Assembly: GCA_002421005.1 (NCBI GenBank)
Contig: DIJC01000022.1
Span: 1 to 64,000, forward strand
Direction: 5' to 3'
Source: Enterobacteriaceae bacterium UBA5654
Lineage (GTDB): Bacteria; Pseudomonadota; Gammaproteobacteria; Enterobacterales; Enterobacteriaceae
DNA: 64,000 nt
Shown here: in pieces, positions 52,589-61,686 of the stretch
How the letters are laid out: each line of letters begins with the position of its first letter
How positions within the stretch are numbered: position 1 is the stretch's first letter
The notes under the pieces: generated by a model
What the model was told of the DNA's origin: nothing
Databases searched by the model: none
What the model saw: the letters and a program-made list of their open reading frames with translations, nothing else
Program-made: the position numbers and the translations under genes

Positions 52589-54825
52589 AGCGTCGGCTCG
52601 GCGGGCGGCTGCGGCATCGCGCCCGGCGGTGGCGTAGCGCCGCCCGGCGCGGGCAGGATTTGCCAGGTCTGAACCGGGGCGCGGACGTCGGCCCGGTCGA
52701 AGTGTTTCTTCACCTGGCTGTCCAGCGCAAAACGCACGGTCCACTGTTTCAGCGGCTGGGTGGTAAACGATACCCGCAGGGTAAAGGCGGTGTTAGTCAG
52801 ACCGACAATCCCGGCAAAAGACGGCTCGCCGATAATCAGCGCGCGGATGTCCGGCATTTCCATCAGTTCCGCGACCGCATCCTTCAGCGCCTGGTTGGCT
52901 TTATCCGCATTTTCATGACGGTCAACATCATAATTCGCCACCACCGAGCCAATGCCGCGCACGAAGTTAGCGAAAGTGGTGATCGAAGACCACGGAATAA
53001 TGTGGTACGCGCCGGTATCCTGGCGCACGCCTACCGAGCGAATGGACATCCGTTCTACCGTGCCGGTTAATGGCCCGATAGTCACCAGGTCGCCGGTATT
53101 CATCCCGTTCTCAAACTGAATAAAGATGCCGGTGATAATATCTTTCACCAGCGTTTGTGACCCGAAAGAAATCGCCAGCCCCAGCGCCCCCGCGCCCGCC
53201 AGCAGCGGGGCGATATTTACGCCGATTTCAGACAGCACAATCATTACCGTAATGGTGCTGATGATCACCGCCAGCGCGTTGCGGAACAGCGTCAGCAGCG
53301 TGCGGGTACGCGCGCTCGGCAGCGGACGACCGTGAATATCGGAGGAGAGGCGATTTTCAATCAGGCTGGCGAGCACCGTCCAGCCCACCGCCGAGAAGAA
53401 CAGGATCAGCGCAATGCGAATCAGGATATCGACGGTTTTCTCCCCTGCGCCGTTGTGCAGCCAGTTCCAGAAATCGAACAGCCCCCACGCGCTAAGCAAT
53501 AGCATAATCGCCACGCAGACCACCAGAATGCGCGCCACCTTCAGGGCGGTGGAGAGCCAGCCATTAAGCCGCTTTTGCAGTTCAGGATAGTTACGCTGGG
53601 TATGCGCAGACAGCGTAATGCGCTTGGCGATCCAGCGCGAAAGGATCCCGGAGGCAAACGCCGCCAGGCCAACGATCGCCAGGCTGCGCACCGTTGCGCC
53701 CATCATAAATTTCAGGCTGTTGCCGGGATCGAACAGCGAGAAGAAAAACAGCACGATGAAATAGGCGGTCGCCAGCCAGTGCCAGACCAGCGCAAAGGCG
53801 CGGATAAACAGGCTGAAGAAAGAGAGCGAACGTTCTGCCAGCTTGAGTAAATCTTCGGTAATGCGCTGTTTGTTATGGAAAATAAGATACAGCGCCCAGA
53901 CGGTGATCCCCAGCATAATCGCCACGTTAGCCATCGCGCCAAACTGCACATTCACCTGGTTAGAAATAATCGGCACCGCCACAATCAGCCCGTAACCAAT
54001 CAGGCTACTGAGTGCGCTTAAGCGTAAATTCCAGTAGTGCGCCGAGGCATCTTCAATCGAGAACGGGCGCAGATCCGGCACGCGTGGGCTGAAGATAAGG
54101 CGCAGAATTGCTTTGAAAAATTCAATCAGCGCAAAGGCGCTCAGGAACAGACTCTGCTGGAAAGTAATGGTCTGACTGCCGGAATTGAAATTCTCAATCA
54201 GGATTTGCCCGACGAATAACGTCAGCACCAGCAGCAGGAGATCAATAATAAACGCGCCCGTAATCATGCCGGGAAGCTGAAGCCAGTTGCCGTGCTCGCG
54301 ATTTTTTCTCCGTCCCCAGCGGCCCATTTTGCGGTAAAGCGGAAGGGCTGCGAGGCGAATTAAGCCGTAAAACGCGAAGACCATCCCCGCCAGCATCAGA
54401 AAGTGGGTCAGGGCGTTGGTGAAAGTATGCTGGTTAAACGGTTTGTGCGGCGAGCCGGTGATATTGCGGTAGAGCTGGGCGAAGCGGGAAGAGAGCTGTT
54501 CGCCATAATGCCGTCCGACGCTGGTGACGTTTTCCAGCACGGTTGTATTATCTTCCACTTCCGGCGGGGCAATCGTCGGCACTGGCTCCGGTGGCGGCGT
54601 GGCGGCGACTTTACGCAGTTGCCCGATTAACTCCTCGCGCGACGTGTCATTGGCGAGAACGTCCGCCAGCGCTGCGTAGGCGGCTTTCTTCTGCTCCAGA
54701 TCGGGTTCTTCAGCAGGGGCTTTTTCTTCTGTTGCCGCCGGGGCGCTGGTGGTGACGCCAGGAATGACCGCTGCGTGCAGCGGAGCGCTCAGCAGACTAA
54801 TAAGTAAAAGTAAGATCCACGGCAC
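52585..54825 (-). CDS. ybiO: YbiO, MscS-family mechanosensitive channel (MscM type)
   Basis: A 746-aa inner-membrane protein (741 in E. coli) starting at GTG 54825 with GGAGGA upstream. A signal sequence (M-P-W-I-L-L-L-L-I through L-H-A-A) precedes a periplasmic segment rich in Glu/Pro, then many transmembrane helices. The MscS core near residues 530-640 has the pore helix with alternating Gly/Ala (A-G-A-G-A-L-G-L-A-I-S-F-G) and the beta domain G-D-L-V-T-I. It would open on hypo-osmotic shock. It lies convergent to rlmF. Confidence 0.93.
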   Translation of the reverse strand: MPWILLLLISLLSAPLHAAVIPGVTTSAPAATEEKAPAEEPDLEQKKAAYAALADVLANDTSREELIGQLRKVAATPPPEPVPTIAPPEVEDNTTVLENVTSVGRHYGEQLSSRFAQLYRNITGSPHKPFNQHTFTNALTHFLMLAGMVFAFYGLIRLAALPLYRKMGRWGRRKNREHGNWLQLPGMITGAFIIDLLLLVLTLFVGQILIENFNSGSQTITFQQSLFLSAFALIEFFKAILRLIFSPRVPDLRPFSIEDASAHYWNLRLSALSSLIGYGLIVAVPIISNQVNVQFGAMANVAIMLGITVWALYLIFHNKQRITEDLLKLAERSLSFFSLFIRAFALVWHWLATAYFIVLFFFSLFDPGNSLKFMMGATVRSLAIVGLAAFASGILSRWIAKRITLSAHTQRNYPELQKRLNGWLSTALKVARILVVCVAIMLLLSAWGLFDFWNWLHNGAGEKTVDILIRIALILFFSAVGWTVLASLIENRLSSDIHGRPLPSARTRTLLTLFRNALAVIISTITVMIVLSEIGVNIAPLLAGAGALGLAISFGSQTLVKDIITGIFIQFENGMNTGDLVTIGPLTGTVERMSIRSVGVRQDTGAYHIIPWSSITTFANFVRGIGSVVANYDVDRHENADKANQALKDAVAELMEMPDIRALIIGEPSFAGIVGLTNTAFTLRVSFTTQPLKQWTVRFALDSQVKKHFDRADVRAPVQTWQILPAPGGATPPPGAMPQPPAEPTL

Positions 54826-54940
54826 GGGGCTCCTCCGATGAGAACCAGGAACAAAACCCTAAGTATAGAAGGTTGAGATGACGCGGCGGTAAATGAGAGG
54901 ATTCCGGGACACCGCCCCCAGGCAGGGGCGGTGACGGACA

Positions 54941-55663
54941 TCAGGAAACGTGCTGTAAAAATTCCTGCAAGCGCAGGCTGGGCGGGTTCTCAATCAGCGT
55001 TTGCGGATTGCCGTCTTCGGCAATCCGGCCTTTATCGATAAAAATCAGCCGCGAGGCCACTTTCTCGGCGAAGCCGATTTCGTGGGTGACGATCACCATC
55101 GTCATGCCTTCTTCCGCCAGATCCTGCATCACTTTCAGCACTTCATGACGCAGTTCCGGGTCCAGCGCTGAGGTTGGCTCATCGAACAGCATCATTTTCG
55201 GCTTCACCGCCAGCGCACGGGCAATTGCCACGCGCTGTTGCTGCCCGCCGGACAGTTCAGACGGATAGTGATGCGAGCGCTCTGCGAGACCGACTTTCGC
55301 CAGCAGCGACAGCGCCAGCTTTTCGGCTTCGGCTTTCTTCGCGCCACGCACGCGCAGCGGGCCGAACATCACGTTTTCCAGCGCCGTCAGGTGCGGGAAC
55401 AGGTAGAACTGCTGGAATACCATTCCGGCTTCCTGGCGGATCAGGCGATCGTCCACTTTCGGATCGTTGACCTTCAGGCCATCCACAACCAGCTCACCGC
55501 TGGTGATCTCTTCCAGTTTGTTAATGCAGCGCAGCAGGGTCGATTTACCGGAACCCGACGGGCCGATGATAACCACTACTTCACCCTGGGTGATGTGTAA
55601 ATCAATATTGTGCAGCACCTGGGTCGGGCCAAAGTGCTTGGAAACGTTTTTAAATTCAATCAC
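54941..55663 (-). CDS. glnQ: GlnQ, glutamine ABC transporter ATPase
   Basis: A 240-aa ATPase. Walker A is G-P-S-G-S-G-K-S near residues 33-40, the signature is L-S-G-G-Q-Q-Q-R, Walker B is L-F-D-E-P-T-S-A-L-D and the switch is V-T-H-E. It is the last gene of the glnHPQ operon for high-affinity glutamine uptake. The start overlaps the glnP stop by four bases. Confidence 0.96.
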   Translation of the reverse strand: MIEFKNVSKHFGPTQVLHNIDLHITQGEVVVIIGPSGSGKSTLLRCINKLEEITSGELVVDGLKVNDPKVDDRLIRQEAGMVFQQFYLFPHLTALENVMFGPLRVRGAKKAEAEKLALSLLAKVGLAERSHHYPSELSGGQQQRVAIARALAVKPKMMLFDEPTSALDPELRHEVLKVMQDLAEEGMTMVIVTHEIGFAEKVASRLIFIDKGRIAEDGNPQTLIENPPSLRLQEFLQHVS

Positions 55664-56319
55664 AGGATTTTCATCCTTCTTTCAAGACGGCGCAGAACAA
55701 AGCTCAGAACCAGAGTGATAAGCAGATAAATCACCGCGACGGCGCTCCAGATCTCCAGCGCGCGGAAGTTACCGGCAATAATTTCCTGTCCCTGACGGGT
55801 CAGCTCCGCCACGCCGATAACGATAAACAGCGAGGTATCTTTAATGCTGATGATCCACTGGTTGCCCAGCGGCGGCAGCATCCGGCGCAGCGCCAGCGGC
55901 AGAATCACATGACGGATGGTTTCACGGCGCGACAGTCCCAGCGCCAGGCCCGCTTCGCGAAAGCCTTTGTGAATGGACAACACCGCGCCACGGGTGATTT
56001 CTGCGATGTATGCGCCGGAGTTAATCATGATGGTCACCACTGCCGCGCTGAACGGATCGATACGCAGATCGTTGAAGGCCATGGGCAGGGCAAAATAGAT
56101 AAACATCACCTGCACCACAATCGGGGTGCCGCGAATAATTTCGATGAACACGAGGGCAATAAAGTTGGTGATACGGCCACCGAAAGAGCGGGCAAAACCT
56201 GCCAGCAACCCGATGATTAAACCACCTGCCAGGCCGAGGACCGAGATCCACAGCGTCATTTTGGCCCCTTCCAGCAAAATCGGAATGGCAGGCCAAATGG
56301 CACTCCAGTCAAACTCCAT
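55660..56319 (-). CDS. glnP: GlnP, glutamine ABC transporter permease
   Basis: A 219-aa inner-membrane permease of the polar amino-acid family with five transmembrane segments and the coupling motif E-A-G-L-A-L-G-L-S near residue 140. The segment R-G-T-P-I-V-V-Q near residue 65 is typical of the family. It forms the channel with GlnQ and receives glutamine from GlnH. It lies 78 bases downstream of glnH. Confidence 0.96.
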   Translation of the reverse strand: MEFDWSAIWPAIPILLEGAKMTLWISVLGLAGGLIIGLLAGFARSFGGRITNFIALVFIEIIRGTPIVVQVMFIYFALPMAFNDLRIDPFSAAVVTIMINSGAYIAEITRGAVLSIHKGFREAGLALGLSRRETIRHVILPLALRRMLPPLGNQWIISIKDTSLFIVIGVAELTRQGQEIIAGNFRALEIWSAVAVIYLLITLVLSFVLRRLERRMKIL

Positions 56320-56397
56320 AATAAATTCCTGTTACCGCGTTTAAAAAATAGAACAGGGGGCGAACGTCGCCCCCGGAAAAAAGTCGAGCAAAATGGC

Positions 56398-57144
56398 TTA
56401 TTTAGGTTCGGTGCCGAACCATTTTTTGTAGATTTCGTTATAGGTGCCGTTGTCGCGAAGCGTTTTCAGCGCGCCGTTCACTTTCTCACGCAGATCGTCG
56501 CTGCCTTTCGGGAAGGCGATGCCGTACTGCTGCGCTTCCAGAGACTCACCCACCGCTTTAAACTTGCCGTTGCCGGCGGTTTTGATGAAATAAAGGATGT
56601 TTGGCGTGTCGTGCAGGACCGCGTCGGCGCGGTTAGTGCCCAGCTCCATATAGGCGTTATCGATGTTCGGGAACTGACGCAGATCTTTGGTTTTGATATT
56701 GGCTTTCGCGTAGTCAACCGAGCCGGTGCCGCTCTTCACCGCCACCACTTTGCCGTCAAGGTCTTTCACCGATTTCACGTCGTTGTTATCCGCTTTGACC
56801 ATCACCAACAGGCCGCTTTTGTAGTAGCCGTCGGAGAATTCAATCGCTTTTTTACGCTCTTCGGTAATGGTGATACCCGCCAGTGCCACATCAACGTTTT
56901 TGGTTTGCAGGGCAGGGATGATGCCGCTGAAATCCATGGGCTTCAGGGTGTAATCAAGCTTCAGCTCTTTGGCGATAGCCGCCCACAGGTCAACGTCAAA
57001 GCCGACATACTTATCGCCTTGTTTGAATTCGAAAGGAACGAAAGCGGTATCTGTGGCGACAACCAGTTTTTTATCTGCTGCGTGAGAAGAAACGGCGAAA
57101 GCCAGAGCAAGCGTTGCCAGGGAAACTTTAAACAGAGACTTCAT
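56398..57144 (-). CDS. glnH: GlnH, periplasmic glutamine-binding protein
   Basis: A 248-aa protein (same length in E. coli) with a 22-residue signal peptide (M-K-S-L-F-K-V through S-S-H-A, then A-D-K-K-L). The mature protein has the family 3 solute-binding fold with D-T-A-F-V-P-F-E-F, G-F-D-V-D-L-W and A-L-A-G-I-T-I-T-E-E-R. The start at ATG 57144 excludes a seven-residue upstream extension. It heads glnHPQ and is controlled by a sigma-54 promoter with NtrC sites. Confidence 0.97.
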   Translation of the reverse strand: MKSLFKVSLATLALAFAVSSHAADKKLVVATDTAFVPFEFKQGDKYVGFDVDLWAAIAKELKLDYTLKPMDFSGIIPALQTKNVDVALAGITITEERKKAIEFSDGYYKSGLLVMVKADNNDVKSVKDLDGKVVAVKSGTGSVDYAKANIKTKDLRQFPNIDNAYMELGTNRADAVLHDTPNILYFIKTAGNGKFKAVGESLEAQQYGIAFPKGSDDLREKVNGALKTLRDNGTYNEIYKKWFGTEPK

Positions 57145-57197
57145 AGCATTTCCTTTTATAGTCACGGGGCGATCCCCTGCGAGAACAGACGGTACTA

Positions 57198-57213
57198 TGA
57201 AAAAATCGTGCCA
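57198..57213 (-). promoter_or_regulatory. Sigma-54 promoter of glnHPQ
   Basis: On the minus strand TGGCAC (57213-57208), five bases, then TTTCA (57202-57198), matching TGGCAC-N5-TTGCA with one mismatch. It corresponds to the nitrogen-regulated glnHp2 promoter of E. coli. Confidence 0.9.
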
Positions 57214-57286
57214 CTTTTACAAGCTATTGTTTTATCAGCCACAATGCAACGTAGCGGTGCACGAATTTGATCATCTCACCCTTCAA

Positions 57287-57316
57287 TGCACCACGATGGA
57301 GCACTATTTTGGTGCA
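57287..57316. promoter_or_regulatory. Two NtrC (NR-I) binding sites upstream of glnH
   Basis: TGCACC-N5-GGAGCA (57287-57303) and AGCACT-N5-GGTGCA (57300-57316) overlap slightly and both fit TGCACC-N5-GGTGCA. Their centres lie about 109 and 122 bases upstream of the expected sigma-54 start, the same spacing as I recall for E. coli glnH. Confidence 0.88.
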
Positions 57317-57436
57317 AGGCGTTAGTGCCGGGGTTCATGTTGATTTTTATCGCAGAACAGAGGGAGAAAACAATCTTTTATTAACGATTATGTGAGGTGA
57401 TTATTACAAGAAATTAACTTATGCCGCTAAGAAGAC

Positions 57437-57462
57437 CAAAAAAATGCACCTTAAAGGTGCAT
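57437..57462 (-). terminator. dps terminator
   Basis: On the minus strand ATGCACC/GGTGCAT form a 7-bp stem with a five-base centre, ending in seven T (57443-57437), about 45 bases past the dps stop. Confidence 0.88.
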
Positions 57463-57506
57463 ATGACCCCCGCCACGGCGGGCGGGGAGAGAGGATTTTC
57501 GTATGG

Positions 57507-58010
57507 TTATTCGATGTTAGACTCGATGAACCACAGGAATTTATCCAGATCGCGTGACGCTGCGGTCAGAATATCAGCCGTATCTTCGTCTTTCGCTTCG
57601 GTGATGCCTTTACGCACGTCGTTAGCGACGATAGCGTAGCGGTCAGCCAGCTCTTTCAGGTGATCCTGAACGGTGTGAATGTCCAGCGGGTAGCTTTTCA
57701 GTGCGGTTTTGCTGTTAACGACCTGCGTGGTCCCCAGCGCAACGCCACCAAGCTGTACGGCACGTTCTGCGATGGTATCCAGGTGATCGGTTAACGCGGT
57801 ACGGAAGCCGTCCAGCATTTCGTGTACACCAATAAAGTTAGCACCGCGCATGTTCCAGTGAGCCTGTTTGGTGATCAGCGACAGGTCGATAAACTGCACC
57901 AGCTGACGGTTCAACAGTTCAATGGTGGCTTTTTTCTCGCTGTCAGATACATCGTTGCGAGTATAAAGCAGATTAGACGCTTTTGTTTTAACCAGTTTAG
58001 CGGTACTCAT
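57507..58010 (-). CDS. dps: Dps, DNA-binding ferritin-like protein
   Basis: A 167-aa protein, the same length as in E. coli, starting at ATG 58010 (M-S-T-A-K-L-V-K-T-K). The lysine-rich flexible N-terminus binds and condenses DNA. The inter-subunit ferroxidase residues H51, H63 and D67 are all present (A-H-W-N-M ... V-H-E-M-L-D). It forms a dodecamer that oxidises Fe2+ with H2O2 and shields DNA in stationary phase. It is monocistronic, with its own terminator. Confidence 0.97.
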   Translation of the reverse strand: MSTAKLVKTKASNLLYTRNDVSDSEKKATIELLNRQLVQFIDLSLITKQAHWNMRGANFIGVHEMLDGFRTALTDHLDTIAERAVQLGGVALGTTQVVNSKTALKSYPLDIHTVQDHLKELADRYAIVANDVRKGITEAKDEDTADILTAASRDLDKFLWFIESNIE

Positions 58011-58269
58011 AATCTCATATCCTCTTGATGTGGATTCCCAAGTAAATTTCGAGATTAAGTATAGCACCGCTTTTCGGATGTGCGATTCAGGATCTGCCTA
58101 TCGGTTTAATAGCGTGAAACGACGGTGTGGAACAATAATCCGTTTTAACAGATACTTAGATGTTATTTATGTAAATGATTCTTAATTGATAATTTAAAGG
58201 GAATATTATCTTTTCTATTTTTACGCAAATGGATAAAAGTGCGTAAATATTTGTCGATAAAAAGCGGGA

Positions 58270-58305
58270 TTATTCTGCATGGCTATGCACACCATGCAGA
58301 ATAAT
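58270..58305 (-). terminator. rhtA terminator
   Basis: A 13-bp stem (TTATTCTGCATGG with CCATGCAGAATAA; arms 58270-58282 and 58293-58305) begins directly behind the rhtA stop. On the minus strand a short CG-rich spacer and then TTTTT follow. It lies in the 296-base gap before dps, whose remainder is AT-rich dps promoter DNA. Confidence 0.7.
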
Positions 58306-58306
58306 A

Positions 58307-59197
58307 TTATTTCTTGACCTTTACCTGCTTAATTTCCGGCTCGCGTCGCAGAGTGAGCGTGGACCCCATGGAAGCCGCGATAATCGCCCCCAGCGCCAGT
58401 GACTGGGTGAACGTCAACGTTTCCCCAAGGAAAATAATCCCTGAAATGGCGGCCAGCGCAGGCTCCATACTCATCAGCGTACCAAAGGTTCGCGTTGGCA
58501 GGCGGGTGAGGGCAATCATCTCCAGCGAGTAGGGCAGCGCCGTAGACAGCACGGCGATTGCCAGACCCAGCGGAAGCACGGACCAGTGCCACAGGGCTTC
58601 GCCCGACTGTAAAATTCCCAGCGGGACGAAAATCAGCGCGGCGATAAGGGAACCCATCGCCACCGTCGCCGGGCCGTGCTCCGCGCCTGCGCGCTGGCCG
58701 GTGATGATATAAATAGCCCAGCACGCGCCCGCGCCCAGCGCCAGAAGCGCCCCGGTCAAATCAACGTGCGCCACGTCCTGACCCAGCGGCAGCAGGAACC
58801 ATAATCCCAGTACCGCCAGTATCACCCAGATGAAATCCACCGCCCGGCGTGAGGCGAAGAGAGCCACCGCCAGCGGGCCGGTAAACTCCAGCGCCACCGC
58901 CACGCCCAGCGGAATTGTCTGGATGGAGAGATAAAACAGATAGTTCATCGCGCCGAGCGACAGGCCGTAAAACACCAGCGGCAGCCGCTGCTCTTTGGCA
59001 AAGCGCAGCTTCCATGGTTTGAATACGATCACCAGAATCAGCGTACCCAATGCCAGGCGCAACGCGGTGACGCCGGGCGCGCCGACCAGCGGAAAGAGGG
59101 TTTTTGCCAGCGACGCGCCGCTTTGAATCGACGCCATAGCGACTAATAAAACAACAACAGGTAGCCAGACTGGCATTTTACGCTGCGATCCAGGCAT
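58307..59197 (-). CDS. rhtA: RhtA, threonine/homoserine exporter (DMT/EamA family)
   Basis: A 296-aa inner-membrane protein (295 in E. coli) with ten predicted helices in two EamA repeats. The start at ATG 59197 gives M-P-G-S-Q-R-K-M-P-V-W-L-P, as in E. coli RhtA. Conserved stretches include E-F-T-G-P-L-A-V-A-L near residue 100 and S-M-E-P-A-L-A-A-I-S-G near residue 240. It exports threonine and homoserine and lowers their toxicity. Confidence 0.95.
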   Translation of the reverse strand: MPGSQRKMPVWLPVVVLLVAMASIQSGASLAKTLFPLVGAPGVTALRLALGTLILVIVFKPWKLRFAKEQRLPLVFYGLSLGAMNYLFYLSIQTIPLGVAVALEFTGPLAVALFASRRAVDFIWVILAVLGLWFLLPLGQDVAHVDLTGALLALGAGACWAIYIITGQRAGAEHGPATVAMGSLIAALIFVPLGILQSGEALWHWSVLPLGLAIAVLSTALPYSLEMIALTRLPTRTFGTLMSMEPALAAISGIIFLGETLTFTQSLALGAIIAASMGSTLTLRREPEIKQVKVKK

Positions 59198-59545
59198 GTA
59201 TTCTCCGTCAATTTTTGTCAAAAGAAGTAAAAGTTCCAGTGTAAATGAACAGGCGGTCGCGGTTTAGTCTTTGTTGAAAAAAGAACGCTTAAAATTCATC
59301 GGGTGAATATCAATTGCTGAAAAAAATCTGTGGGAGATTGAGAGTAATCCGATGATTGCAATCCCTGCCGCGCGTCATAATGACCGCCTGCGAGACAAAA
59401 GCGTTGTTTTTTGAAAGGGATAGTCAAGAATGGAAATGTTTCGTTACAGGAAAGGACCCCTCTGACAACGCAATTCTCAAAAAGTTTCACAGCATTTTGA
59501 TATATTTAAAACTTAGGACTTACTTGAAGCACATTTGAGGTGGTT
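59198..59545 (+). promoter_or_regulatory. ompX upstream region
   Basis: 348 bases between rhtA and ompX with no convincing gene. An extended -10-like TTGATATAT lies at about 59498-59506, but I cannot assign a -35. The leader ends in TTTGAGGTGGTTATG, where GAGGTGG is the ribosome site. In E. coli the ompX leader is a target of the CyaR and MicA small RNAs. Confidence 0.55.
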
Positions 59546-60052
59546 ATGAATAAAATTGCATGTCTTTCAGCACTGGCCGTTGTTCTGGCTGTTTCCGCAG
59601 GTACTGCCGTAGCTGCAACTTCTACCGTTTCCGGTGGTTACGCTCAGAGCGATATGCAGGGCGTGGCGAACAAAGCTAACGGTTTCAACCTGAAGTATCG
59701 CTACGAAAATGACACCCCGCTGGGCGTTATCGGTTCCTTCACCTATACCGAAAAAGACGATTCCGATAACGGCCTGTATAACAAAGCGCAGTACTACGGC
59801 TTCACCGCGGGTCCGGCTTACCGTATCAACGACTGGGCAAGCATCTACGGCGTAGTCGGTTTTGGTTACGGTAAAGTTCAGGCGAACGATATCCCTGATA
59901 ACCACAGCACCAGCGATTACGGTGTGGCATACGGCGCGGGTCTGCAGTTCAACCCGATGGAAAACGTTGCTCTGGACGTTTCCTACGAGCAGAGCCGTAT
60001 CCGTAGCGTTGACGTTGGTACCTGGATCGCAGGCGTCGGCTACCGCTTCTGA
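59546..60052 (+). CDS. ompX: OmpX, outer-membrane protein X
   Basis: A 168-aa precursor (171 in E. coli). The 23-residue signal peptide (M-N-K-I-A-C-L-S-A-L ... A-V-A) precedes A-T-S-T-V-S-G-G-Y. The mature part is an eight-stranded beta-barrel with alternating aromatic residues and a C-terminal Phe (G-Y-R-F) for BAM assembly. It belongs to the Ail/Lom family. The chosen ATG at 59546 is closer to the signal sequence than the in-frame GTG at 59540. Confidence 0.97.
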   Translation: MNKIACLSALAVVLAVSAGTAVAATSTVSGGYAQSDMQGVANKANGFNLKYRYENDTPLGVIGSFTYTEKDDSDNGLYNKAQYYGFTAGPAYRINDWASIYGVVGFGYGKVQANDIPDNHSTSDYGVAYGAGLQFNPMENVALDVSYEQSRIRSVDVGTWIAGVGYRF

Positions 60053-60080
60053 TTATTGTGTGATTTCTGCACGATACAAA

Positions 60081-60106
60081 AAATCCGCCCCAGGGCGGAT
60101 TTTTTT
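60081..60106 (+). terminator. ompX terminator
   Basis: A 10-bp stem AAATCCGCCC/GGGCGGATTT with a two-base loop and a run of T to 60106. A run of A precedes it, so it could also act on the convergent DUF4127 gene. Confidence 0.92.
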
Positions 60107-60123
60107 ATGGGGAATAAATACTG

Positions 60124-61686
60124 TTACGCCTCGGTGCGCATTTCCGTTTTGATATTCAGCCCGCTCAGTCGGTGGAACGGCGCGGACAAATGGATGATTT
60201 CGGGCACCTGACCGCCGAAACTGTTCCCCAGATGCGCTTTCCAGGTCGTTTTTAGCCGCTGTTTGATCTCTGAAAAAACCATTTCTGCCACCGCATCAAA
60301 ATCCGCATAGCTGGCTCCTGACGCAGGTAAAAATTCACATTGCATCGGGAAACGTACTTCGGTTTGCCAGGCCCAGTCAGACATGATTCTTTCCTGCAAG
60401 AAGTTGCGCACTGCCGCCAGATTATCGCTGCCACTGGCAAAGACCAGGGTAGCAAGCGCCGTACCGAGAGAGTTGCAGGTGGTGTTCCAGCCCGCATAGC
60501 CGCAAATACGATCGCAGGCACCGTAATGGTCGAGGAGATCGACCAGTTCCGTTTCACCGCCGTTGGAAAAAGCCAGATCGGCAATGACGACCGGGACGGA
60601 ATGCGTGCGGCGGGTGAGTTCAGCTACGAAAGAGTCCAGGTTGCGCCGGGTGGAATAGGTCACATTTTTTTGCGGCTGATGCCGACAACCGGTGTGGACA
60701 TCGTAACCGTAGCTGGCTGCCGCCGACTCCTGCATGATGTCGCCGCAGCCGTTAATCGCCAACAAGGGATAAAGCTGATCGTCACCAGCCGCCAGCGTTA
60801 TGCCGCAGGCGGCGGTATGCGAGCGCAGGGAATCAATAAACGGGCGATCCTCATAGTTGGGTATAACGGAAGAAAACTGCTCGTTTGAGTACAAAACGGA
60901 AACCCCAAACGGACGTTCGCGCTGGTCGAGCCAGGCGCGAGTCAGCAGCGTACAGCCACTTTCATCGGTTCCAGGGTGAACATGCACGCGCTCGTGAACG
61001 CCAGCATCATCGATCCACTGATAAATGCGTGACCGATCGGCGGCGGTAAAGCCGAATTCAGCGGTGTCATCCAGGGGGATCACCAGTTGCTCCAGCACCC
61101 CTTCAGCGACCAGTTGAATGGCGGCCTGAATAACCTGGCGATTTTTTTCCCGCCGGGAGAGCCAGTCTTGCAGCACGGCAGCAGGAATAAGCTGCTGATA
61201 ATGTTGAAGACGCGCGGACTCATCCGTATCAAGCCCCACACGCTGCTGCTTGTTGCTTAAAAAACCATACGTATAAACGGCTTTACCGTAGGTCGCGTAC
61301 CAGTCCGGCTCCTCTTCGCTCGAGTCGTAGCAGGGCGTGCGTAAGACCAGCGCCGAGGCATAAATTTTCACATCAGGCTGCTGCCATTTTATTTGCCGCA
61401 GATGGTGCAGACGTGACAGTAGCACTTCCACCCTCTCATTATGGACTCTGGCCGGGAAAAGCCCGCCGTAGACATACATATCCAGGCTGACAATCAGGGC
61501 ATCGGCTCTGCCGGTTTCCTGCCGCAAAAAATCATTCAACGCGCCATGACGGGCGGGCTGTTTCTTAAAGCCTAAAAGGTTTTTCTCTGGCAGAAGTAAA
61601 TTTAGCTGACTGTTCATCGCCGCCAGCGACTGCAAAAAATCATAGTTGTAGGGGCGGATATCCAGCGGGATGCCGACAATGATCAT
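60124..61686 (-). CDS. DUF4127 family protein of unknown function
   Basis: A 520-aa protein. It has no signal peptide or membrane segment and begins M-I-I-V-G-I-P-L-D-I-R-P-Y-N-Y. Conserved-looking stretches are A-D-A-L-I-V-S-L-D-M-Y-V-Y-G-G-L near residue 60, R-T-P-C-Y near residue 115, V-H-P-G-T-D-E near residue 236 and G-Y-A-G-W-N-T-T-C-N near residue 395. These match the DUF4127 family as I recall it. No catalytic role is known. The start overlaps the stop of the PTS permease gene (ATGA), so the two are co-translated. A sugar or amino-sugar phosphate substrate is a guess from the neighbour. Confidence 0.72.
   Translation of the reverse strand: MIIVGIPLDIRPYNYDFLQSLAAMNSQLNLLLPEKNLLGFKKQPARHGALNDFLRQETGRADALIVSLDMYVYGGLFPARVHNERVEVLLSRLHHLRQIKWQQPDVKIYASALVLRTPCYDSSEEEPDWYATYGKAVYTYGFLSNKQQRVGLDTDESARLQHYQQLIPAAVLQDWLSRREKNRQVIQAAIQLVAEGVLEQLVIPLDDTAEFGFTAADRSRIYQWIDDAGVHERVHVHPGTDESGCTLLTRAWLDQRERPFGVSVLYSNEQFSSVIPNYEDRPFIDSLRSHTAACGITLAAGDDQLYPLLAINGCGDIMQESAAASYGYDVHTGCRHQPQKNVTYSTRRNLDSFVAELTRRTHSVPVVIADLAFSNGGETELVDLLDHYGACDRICGYAGWNTTCNSLGTALATLVFASGSDNLAAVRNFLQERIMSDWAWQTEVRFPMQCEFLPASGASYADFDAVAEMVFSEIKQRLKTTWKAHLGNSFGGQVPEIIHLSAPFHRLSGLNIKTEMRTEA

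Larger units (their letters stand above)
57145..57506 (-). promoter_or_regulatory. glnHPQ control region and dps 3' flank
   Basis: This 362-base gap contains the sigma-54 promoter and NtrC sites of glnH (listed separately), an AT-rich segment near 57345-57425 that may hold IHF-bendable DNA, and the dps terminator. No gene is seen in it. Confidence 0.75.
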
